Below the pieces are notes generated by a model. That model made no database searches, was not told the origin of the DNA, and saw only the letters and a program-made list of their open reading frames with translations. The translations under genes were made by a program, and so were the position numbers. DNA of 64,000 bases from WHSW01 sp963777775 (GTDB lineage: Bacteria; Actinomycetota; Thermoleophilia; Solirubrobacterales; 70-9): NCBI GenBank assembly GCA_963777775.1, contig CAVZRL010000009.1, forward strand, positions 496,001 through 560,000, written 5' to 3'. Each line of letters opens with the position of its first letter. Positions within the stretch are counted from its first letter, which is position 1. Positions 58,396 through 64,000 of the stretch are shown one piece after another.

Positions 58396-59865
58396 ATGGA
58401 CCAGAGCTCGACGCCGTACCTGGACGCTCTCGTCGAGCATGCCAAGCGCGAGCCGGGCCGCTTTCACGTCCCCGGCCATAAGGGAGGCGCGGGTGCCGAC
58501 CCGGCGCTCACCGCGGCCTTCGGCGAGCAGGCGATCCGGATGGACATCCCAGCCGGGCTCGAGTGGATCGATATCGGGCCCGACCCCGATCGACTCCCGT
58601 TTGGGCAGGCGCAGCGGCTCGCGGCCGAGGCCTGGGGGGCGAAGCGGAGCTGGTTCCTGGTCAACGGCGGATCCGGAGGCAACCACGCGATCTGCCTGGC
58701 GCTCGCGCACGGCGGCGACCGGGTCGTGGTCCAGCGCAACATCCACACGTCGATCATCGACGGCCTCGTGCTCTCCGGCCTGCGGCCGCGGTTCGTCGCA
58801 CCCCAGGTCGACCCCGAGCTCGGGATCGCCCACTGCGTGATCCCCGAGCATCTCGACGCGGCGCTCGCCGCCGAGCCCGAGGCGACCGCCGCGATCGTCG
58901 TCTCCCCGACCTACTTCGGGGCCGTCGCCGACATCGCCTCGCTCGCCGAGGTCGCCCATCGGCGCGGAGTGCCGCTGGTCGTCGACGAGGCATGGGGCGC
59001 GCACCTGCACTTCTCCTCCGCGCTGCCGGACGCGGCGCTCGACTGCGGCGCCGACCTGGTGCTCTCCTCGATCCACAAGATCATCGGCTCGATCACCCAG
59101 TCCGCGATCCTGCACCTCGGCACCGGCGACCGGATCGACGAGCTGGTCGTCGACCGCTCGGTGACCCTGGTCGAGTCGACGAGCCCGAACGCCTTCCTGA
59201 CGGCGTCGCTCGACGCAGCGCGCCGGCTGGCGGCAACCCGCGGCGAGGAGCTGCTCGCCGAGACGGCCGCATCGCTGGCCGAGCTGCGGGGTCGGATCTG
59301 CGAGATCGACGGCCTCGACGTGCTCGACGAGCGGATAGTCGGGCGCAGCGGGGTCTTCGCCTACGACCCGATGCGGCTCGTGATCGACGTGCGCGGCACC
59401 GGCGCCACCGGGCACCGGATCGCGCGCCTGATGCGCGAAAGCCACGACATCAGCCTCGAGCTCGTCTCGGAGAACGTCGCCGTCGCCGTGTTCGGGATGG
59501 GCGAGCGGGCGAGCGAGACCGGCCAGCGCCTGGTCAGCGCGCTGGAGAGCGCCTGCGAGCGGCTCGGCGAGGAGGGCGCGCGGGCGCTCGAGCCGTTGGC
59601 CGAGCCGCCGCAGTGGGGCCCACCCGAGCTGACGCCGCGTGAGGCTTTCCTCGCCGACCAGGAGGTGGTGGCGTTCGACGACGCGGAGGGTCGGATCGCC
59701 GCCGAGTCGCTCGCCGCCTATCCGCCGGGGGTCCCGAACGTGCTCCCCGGCGAGCGCCTCACCCGTGCGACGCTCGACTATGTCGCCGGCACCTTCGCCC
59801 AGGGCGGGCTCGTCCGCGGCGCCAGCGACCGCAGCCTGAAGACGATTCGCGTCGTGGCTCGATGA
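58396..59865 (+). CDS. Orn/Lys/Arg decarboxylase-family PLP enzyme
   Basis: 489 residues. The N-terminus has RFHVPGHKGG, then the PLP core: GSGGNHAICLAL, VVDEAWGAH (Asp197), SSIHKIIGSITQ (Lys228). A C-terminal domain (~360-489) ends in PPGVPNVLPGERLT, a conserved element of short arginine/lysine decarboxylases such as SpeA of Bacillus. Likely makes a diamine (agmatine, cadaverine or putrescine). Its stop overlaps the next start (ATGA), and three genes in series handle guanidino or ureido compounds. Confidence 0.9.
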   Translation: MDQSSTPYLDALVEHAKREPGRFHVPGHKGGAGADPALTAAFGEQAIRMDIPAGLEWIDIGPDPDRLPFGQAQRLAAEAWGAKRSWFLVNGGSGGNHAICLALAHGGDRVVVQRNIHTSIIDGLVLSGLRPRFVAPQVDPELGIAHCVIPEHLDAALAAEPEATAAIVVSPTYFGAVADIASLAEVAHRRGVPLVVDEAWGAHLHFSSALPDAALDCGADLVLSSIHKIIGSITQSAILHLGTGDRIDELVVDRSVTLVESTSPNAFLTASLDAARRLAATRGEELLAETAASLAELRGRICEIDGLDVLDERIVGRSGVFAYDPMRLVIDVRGTGATGHRIARLMRESHDISLELVSENVAVAVFGMGERASETGQRLVSALESACERLGEEGARALEPLAEPPQWGPPELTPREAFLADQEVVAFDDAEGRIAAESLAAYPPGVPNVLPGERLTRATLDYVAGTFAQGGLVRGASDRSLKTIRVVAR

Positions 59866-60767
59866 CCCGCACCGCCGGAGGCGACGCCGAGGAGGTGGCG
59901 GGAGTTGTCTGGGGGGCGGATTCCGAGTACGGGCTTCTGCGCGACGTCCTGCTCGGCCCGCCCGACAACTTTCGCTGGCTGCCGACCAGCGCGATCTCGA
60001 AGGCGACGCTGGAGAGCGGCGCCGTCTTCGACCCCGAGCTCGCGCGCGTCCAGCACCGCGAGCTCGTCGCCGCGTATCAGTCCGCGGGGGTCACCGTGCA
60101 CACGCTCGACCCTGACCCGGCTCTTCCCTACCAGGTATTCGCCCGCGACTCGAGCGCGATGACGCCGAGCGGGGCGGTCGTGACCCAGCTCAAGCAGCCG
60201 TGGCGCCGCGGGGAGTACGCGCCGGTGATCGACTTCTACCGGAGGCGCTCGATCCCGATCCGCGGCATGATCACCGCCGGGGCACTCGAGGGCGGCGACG
60301 TGACGCTGGTCGAGCCCGGCGTGGCCCTGATCGGAAACGGCGAGGAGCGAACCGAGATCGGGGCCGCGCGGCAGCTCGCCGCCTGGATGCGAGACGACGG
60401 CTGGGAGGTGCGAATCGAGCCGATCCCGGGACAGTTCGTCCACATCGACGTCCTGGTCTCGATCCTGGCGCCGAAGCTCGCAGTCGTCTGCGTCGAGGCG
60501 GCATCCGGGGGCCTGGTCGGATGGCTGCGGGCCAAGGGCTTCGAGCTGCTCGAGGTCTCGCTCGCCGACGCGATGCAGCTCGGCGTCAACGCGATCTCAC
60601 TCGGGGGCGAGCGTGTGATCTCGGCGGCCGGGTCGACCGAGCTCAACCAGCGGCTCCGCGCGCACGGGATCGAGGTCCTCGACCCCGAGCTCTCGATGTT
60701 CACCGCCGGAGGCGGCGGCGCGCACTGCCTCGCACAGGCGCTTCCCCGCGACCCCGGCGGCGGCTGA
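59862..60767 (+). CDS. Arginine deiminase / dimethylargininase-superfamily protein
   Basis: 301 residues of the guanidino-group modifying (amidinotransferase) fold. FARDSSAMTP near 95, GALEGGDVTLVE, the catalytic His in FVHIDVLVS, and the nucleophilic cysteine at the C-terminus, GGGGAHCLAQ (~C289), are all present. Such enzymes hydrolyse arginine, agmatine or methylarginine to a ureido product. It is shorter than true ArcA (~410). The exact substrate is unclear; the flanking decarboxylase and ureidohydrolase suggest arginine or agmatine. Confidence 0.84.
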   Translation: MTRTAGGDAEEVAGVVWGADSEYGLLRDVLLGPPDNFRWLPTSAISKATLESGAVFDPELARVQHRELVAAYQSAGVTVHTLDPDPALPYQVFARDSSAMTPSGAVVTQLKQPWRRGEYAPVIDFYRRRSIPIRGMITAGALEGGDVTLVEPGVALIGNGEERTEIGAARQLAAWMRDDGWEVRIEPIPGQFVHIDVLVSILAPKLAVVCVEAASGGLVGWLRAKGFELLEVSLADAMQLGVNAISLGGERVISAAGSTELNQRLRAHGIEVLDPELSMFTAGGGGAHCLAQALPRDPGGG

Positions 60768-60770
60768 GCG

Positions 60771-62021
60771 GTGGCCAAGTCGCCCGTGATCGACCCGGGC
60801 CGGGTGATCCGCGACCTGCGCGAGCTCGAGCGCCGCAGCGCGGACGAGCGGGGCGCACAGCGCGTTTGCTGGAGCGAGCCCTGGCGCAAGGCGCGCGGCC
60901 TGCTCGCCGAGCTCCTGGCCGAGCTCGGGATCGAGCCCGAGGTCGACGAGGCGGGCAACCTCTGGGCTCGGCTCGAGGGCGCCGACGCGCGGGCGCCGGC
61001 GCTCGCGCTCGGCTCGCACCTCGACTCGGTCCCCGACGGCGGCTGGCTCGATGGAGCGCTCGGGGTGATGGCGGCGCTCGGCGTCGTGCGCGCCCACGCG
61101 GAGACCGGCCGCGCACCGGCGCGCCCGCTCGTCCTCGTCGACTGGGCCGACGAGGAGGGGCGGTTCGGGCGCAGCCTGTTCGGCAGCTCGGCGTTCGCGG
61201 GCACGCTGGACCCGGCCTCGCTGCGCGACCTGCGCGACGGCGACGGGCGGTCGGCGGCGGCGGTGCTCGCCGAGCACGGCGTCGAGCTCGAGCACGCGTC
61301 GCGATCCGCTGGGCGCCGGCTGGGCCTCGCCTCCTACCTCGAGCTCCACATCGAGCAGGGCCCGCGGATGCAGGCCGGGGGGCTGCGGGTCGCCGCGGTC
61401 AGCGGCTGCGCCGGGGTCGAGCGGTCCCGGTTCGCGTTTCGCGGCCAGGCTGCCCACGCGGGGACGACCCCGATCGACTCCCGCCGCGACGCCGGGCTGG
61501 CGGCCGCCGAGGCGGCGCTCGCGATCGAGCGCCTGGCGATCGACGAGGGCGGGGTCGCGACCACGGGCGAGCTGCGGCTCGAGCCCGGGTTCGCGACCGC
61601 GGTGCCCGGGCGCGCCACCCTCTCGGTCGACCTTCGCCACGCGCAGGCGCCGGGCCTCGCCCGGATGCTGGCGCGAACCAGGGAGGCATGCAAGGAGGTC
61701 GCCGCCGCCCGTGGCTGCGAGCTGGCCGAGACAGAGGTCTGGAGGATCGAGCCGATCCGCTTCGACCCGGGGTTGGTCGCGACAGCGCGCGCCGTCTGCG
61801 CCACCGTCGCCGGGGACGACGCCGAGCTCGCCAGCGGAGCGCTGCACGACGCCGCCGAGGTGGCTCGCGTGCTGCCGGCGGCGATGCTGTTCGCGCCCTC
61901 GCGGGGCGGGATCAGCCACGCTCCGGAGGAGGACACCGACGAAGCCGATCTGGCACTCGCGATCGAGGCGCTCGGCGAGCTCGCGGCACGGGTGCTGGTC
62001 GGGAACGACCGAAGAGAATGA
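60771..62021 (+). CDS. M20-family N-carbamoyl/ureido amidohydrolase
   Basis: 416 residues from GTG 60771, three bases after the previous stop. Metal ligands appear in GSHLDSV, DGALGV, DEEGRFG and LELHIEQGP, with the dimerisation-domain motif FRGQAAHAGTTP and the final His in GGISHAPEE. This is the N-carbamoyl-L-amino-acid hydrolase / allantoate amidohydrolase group, which removes the carbamoyl group from ureido compounds. In this operon the natural substrate may be citrulline or N-carbamoylputrescine (inference). Confidence 0.89.
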   Translation: MAKSPVIDPGRVIRDLRELERRSADERGAQRVCWSEPWRKARGLLAELLAELGIEPEVDEAGNLWARLEGADARAPALALGSHLDSVPDGGWLDGALGVMAALGVVRAHAETGRAPARPLVLVDWADEEGRFGRSLFGSSAFAGTLDPASLRDLRDGDGRSAAAVLAEHGVELEHASRSAGRRLGLASYLELHIEQGPRMQAGGLRVAAVSGCAGVERSRFAFRGQAAHAGTTPIDSRRDAGLAAAEAALAIERLAIDEGGVATTGELRLEPGFATAVPGRATLSVDLRHAQAPGLARMLARTREACKEVAAARGCELAETEVWRIEPIRFDPGLVATARAVCATVAGDDAELASGALHDAAEVARVLPAAMLFAPSRGGISHAPEEDTDEADLALAIEALGELAARVLVGNDRRE

Positions 62022-62038
62022 TGCTGTTTGCGGCAGTT

Positions 62039-62053
62039 TTAGGCAAGGCCTAA
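62039..62053. terminator. Palindrome after the amidohydrolase gene, possible terminator
   Basis: TTAGGC-AAG-GCCTAA lies 17 bases after the amidohydrolase stop and is followed by CAGTTTT. The sequence CAGTTTT also stands directly before it. The stem is only six base pairs and the T-run is short, so it may be a weak terminator or a protein site between the operon and the next riboswitch. Confidence 0.4.
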
Positions 62054-62102
62054 CAGTTTTCACGCAGGATCAACACATTTGTCCGACTTCTGGGCTAGCC
62101 TG

Positions 62103-62240
62103 GGCGGCGCCTAGTCGCGGTTCGCCAGAGCCGCGAGCGGAGGATCCAAATGGGGACACGGTCCCCGGGGGCGAATCGGCCGATCTCGAGCCGTAGCGCA
62201 CTCTTCAGCGCGAGCCCGTCAGCTAACTCCGTCGGCCGAG
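62103..62240 (+). promoter_or_regulatory. c-di-AMP riboswitch (ydaO/yuaA type)
   Basis: Conserved elements in order: TAGTC, GCGGAGGATCC, GGGGGCGAATC, a CGGC...GCCG hairpin, TAGCGC with its GCGCGAG partner, and the 3' signature GAGCCCGTCAGCTAACTCC followed by GTCGGC. The match to known members is close. It lies 21 bases before the CAP-domain gene. An AGGAGG ribosome site follows it, so control could act on transcription or on translation. Same class as the element at 44625-44763. Confidence 0.9.
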
Positions 62241-62261
62241 GAAGAGCAACCAGGAGGGTTG

Positions 62262-62825
62262 ATGCGCGAGATCCGGACTGCCCGTATCCGAACGCCGTGG
62301 ACAATGCTGCTCGGCTGCGTGTTCATCGTTGTCGTCGCGGCCCTGCCCGCGACCGCCCAGGGCGGGATCGTCGCCTCGGAGGCGAGCTGCCCCGGTCAGC
62401 AGAACACGCACGCCTCGGAACGAAAGCAGGAGCATGCGATGCGCTGCCTGATCGACCACGCGCGCTCGGCGTCGACGAAGTCCCACCGGGCGCTCGAACG
62501 CGCCGCCGGGCGCAAGGTCGGTGACCTGTTCGACTGCGGCTTCAGCCACACGGCCTGCGGGCGCTCGTTCGACACCTACCCGAAGCGATTCGGCTACGCG
62601 TCGGGGACCTCAGGCTGGAGACTGGGCGAGAACCTCGCCTGGGGCAAACGGGATCGGGGCAGCGCCCGCCAGGTGCTCAAGGCATGGCTTGACTCGCCGC
62701 CCCACCGCGAGACGCTGCTCGACGGGTCGTTCGAGCACATCGGGGTCGGCCTGCGGCGCGGCCACTTCAACGGCAGCGCCGACGCCGCGGTCTGGGTGCT
62801 CGTGATCGGCTGCCGGGGCTGCTGA
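62262..62825 (+). CDS. Secreted CAP-domain (SCP/PR1-like) protein
   Basis: 187 residues from ATG 62262, four bases after AGGAGG. Signal peptide or anchor (~12-33), then a CAP domain (~50-185) with SHTACGRSF, GENLAWG and AWLDSPPHRETLLDGSFEHIGVGL, the typical CAP motifs. Six cysteines may form disulfides. Bacterial CAP proteins are exported and are linked to spore coats or the cell wall. Control by c-di-AMP agrees with a wall-related role. Confidence 0.88.
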   Translation: MREIRTARIRTPWTMLLGCVFIVVVAALPATAQGGIVASEASCPGQQNTHASERKQEHAMRCLIDHARSASTKSHRALERAAGRKVGDLFDCGFSHTACGRSFDTYPKRFGYASGTSGWRLGENLAWGKRDRGSARQVLKAWLDSPPHRETLLDGSFEHIGVGLRRGHFNGSADAAVWVLVIGCRGC

Positions 62826-62898
62826 GGCCGTTGCAGGTGTAACGGAACCGCGGGTCGAAGGACTCCTCCGCCGAGCCACCGAGGAGCGAGGAGGAGAG

Positions 62899-63657
62899 AT
62901 GAGCGAGCGCGAAGTCCTGACCGAGCGGCAGATCGAGCTCTGCGCGCACAGCGAGACCGACTACTCCGACCTGCGCGCGATGTTCATCAACTGCACGCTC
63001 AAGCGCAGCCCCGAGCTGTCGCACACCCAGGGCCTGATCGACATCTCGATGGAGATCATGCGCCGCAACCAGGTCGAGGTCGGGTGCATCCGGGCGGTCG
63101 ATCACCAGATCGCGACCGGGATCTGGCCCGACATGACCGAGCACGGCTGGGAGGCCGATGAGTGGCCCGCGATCAGCGAGCGGGTGATGGCCGCCGACAT
63201 CCTGGTCCTCGGGATGTCGATCTGGCTCGGGGAGAAGTCCTCGATCGCGACCCAGATCGTCGAGCGCCTGTACGCGAACTCGCACCTGCTCAACGACCAC
63301 GGGCAGTACGCCTACTACGGGCGGGTCGGCGGCTGCCTGGTGACCGGCAACGAGGACGGGGTCAAGCACTGCGCGATGAACGTCCTCTACTCGCTCCAGC
63401 ACCTCGGCTACGTGATCCCGCCCCAGGCCGATGCCGGCTGGATCGGCGAGGCGGGGCCCGGCCCGTCGTATCTCGACGAGGGCTCGGGCGGGCCCGAGAA
63501 CGACTTCACAAACCGCAACACGACCTTCATGACCTGGAACCTGCTCCACCTCGCAAGGATGCTCAAGGACGCGGGTGGGATCCCGGCGCACGGCAACCAG
63601 CGCTCGGAGTGGGACGCGGGCTGCCGCTCGGACTTCCCCAATCCGGACTACCGCTGA
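62899..63657 (+). CDS. Flavodoxin-like NAD(P)H-dependent reductase
   Basis: 252 residues, GAGGAGAG before ATG 62899. AMFINCTLKRSPELSHTQGLID resembles the FMN phosphate-binding loop of NADPH-dependent FMN reductases; ADILVLGMSIWLGEKSSIATQIVERL and GGCLVTGNEDGVKHC follow the flavodoxin fold. The C-terminal ~35 residues are Asn/Asp/Arg-rich. Electron acceptor unknown. The APC permease gene follows 74 bases later. Confidence 0.83.
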   Translation: MSEREVLTERQIELCAHSETDYSDLRAMFINCTLKRSPELSHTQGLIDISMEIMRRNQVEVGCIRAVDHQIATGIWPDMTEHGWEADEWPAISERVMAADILVLGMSIWLGEKSSIATQIVERLYANSHLLNDHGQYAYYGRVGGCLVTGNEDGVKHCAMNVLYSLQHLGYVIPPQADAGWIGEAGPGPSYLDEGSGGPENDFTNRNTTFMTWNLLHLARMLKDAGGIPAHGNQRSEWDAGCRSDFPNPDYR

Positions 63658-63668
63658 GTCGCTGATTC

Positions 63669-63684
63669 GAGGGTGCGGACCCTC
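63669..63684 (+). terminator. Hairpin after the reductase gene
   Basis: GAGGGT-GCGG-ACCCTC, a six-base GC-rich stem 11 bases after the reductase stop. It is followed by CGGTTTCGGTT rather than a clean T-run, so terminator function is possible but not certain. Confidence 0.4.
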
Positions 63685-63731
63685 CGGTTTCGGTTAAAGT
63701 CGCGCCCAGCGCGAGCCCGGAGGGGAGCCAG

Positions 63732-64000
63732 ATGGAGAGCGCGAGCGTACCGGTGGACCGGCAGGCCGAGCCGGCCGAGGAGACCGGCGATAAGGGCCTG
63801 AAGAAGGACGCGATTGGCTTCGTCGACGGGCTCTCGGTCGGCCTCGCCTCGACTGCGCCCGCCTACTCGCTGGCGGCGGTGATCGGCTCGATCGTGGTCG
63901 CGGTCGGGGTCAAGGCGCCTGGGATCCTGCTGCTCTCGTTCGTGCCGATGTTCTTCATCGCCGCGGCCTTCTACTACATGAACCGCGTCGATACCGACTG
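63732..64000 (+). CDS. APC-family amino-acid permease, N-terminal part
   Basis: Starts at ATG 63732 after GGAGGGGAG and runs off the right edge with 89 codons visible. A charged ~38-residue N-terminus is followed by AIGFVDGLSVGLASTAPAYS and LAAVIGSIVVAVGVKAPGIL, the first helices of APC amino-acid/polyamine permeases. Substrate unknown. It stands downstream of the amino-acid decarboxylase operon, so import of a related amino acid is possible. Confidence 0.84.
   Translation, partial: MESASVPVDRQAEPAEETGDKGLKKDAIGFVDGLSVGLASTAPAYSLAAVIGSIVVAVGVKAPGILLLSFVPMFFIAAAFYYMNRVDTD

Overview
This window is chromosomal DNA from a very GC-rich actinobacterium. Gene content points to the class Thermoleophilia (Solirubrobacterales/Gaiellales type): lipoproteins beginning with a Cys-Gly-Asp-Asp stretch, two DUF7144 membrane proteins, frequent GTG/TTG starts, many 1-11 nt gene overlaps, and a secreted trypsin-like protease with a basic Ig-like tail. 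This placement is an inference; there is no rRNA or tRNA in the window to confirm it.

Layout. 0-1 kb: start of ftsX and all of ftsE (minus strand). 1-9.4 kb: glutamate decarboxylase, small membrane proteins, a lipid-kinase family protein, a holin-like/phosphatase protein and an AI-2E family transporter. 9.4-16.6 kb: potassium channel, two drug-efflux type MFS genes, lipoprotein, PAP2 phosphatase, DUF2252, DUF202 and PLDc_N-SHOCT proteins. 16.6-23 kb: split transketolase, lipoprotein, ABC exporter pair and an acetyltransferase. 23-27 kb: nadA followed by three tightly overlapping genes resembling methylamine-utilisation maturation and small-subunit genes. 27-28 kb: mutM. 28-44.8 kb: a long minus-strand run holding a c-di-AMP riboswitch and M23 peptidase, lysA-hom-GNAT-thrC, comF, hpf, secA, exported proteins, prfB with its programmed frameshift, a hydrolase, a FIST protein, nadC and a SnoaL protein. 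44.8-56.6 kb: fatty-acid/acyl-CoA genes (acyl-CoA dehydrogenase, thiolase, hydroxyacyl-CoA dehydrogenase, desaturase, MMPL transporter), two of them behind the same palindromic operator. 56.6-62 kb: CNNM/CorC protein, then a three-gene amino-acid decarboxylase / deiminase-like / ureidohydrolase-like operon. 62-64 kb: second c-di-AMP riboswitch with a CAP-domain secreted protein, a flavodoxin-like reductase and the start of an amino-acid permease.

Most interesting points: the compact mau-like cluster (MauE-thioredoxin fusion, Tat-exported cysteine-rich MauA-like protein with only one Trp, CcdA/MauF-like membrane protein fused to a propeller-like domain) with no heavy chain or MauG seen; two c-di-AMP riboswitches on two cell-wall-type secreted proteins; a shared TGACT-CGTC-AGTCA operator in the acyl-CoA region; and the putative arginine/polyamine operon.

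Caution on sequence quality: five otherwise well-conserved genes (holin/phosphatase, second MFS gene, nadC, FIST, alpha/beta hydrolase) are broken by seven single-base shifts, all +1, with a probable eighth at the DUF202 start. In the four genes with defined ends, deleting the extra bases gives a length divisible by three and a normal protein. Consensus insertion errors are the simplest explanation, but real lesions cannot be excluded. The prfB shift is separate and is the classical programmed +1 site.
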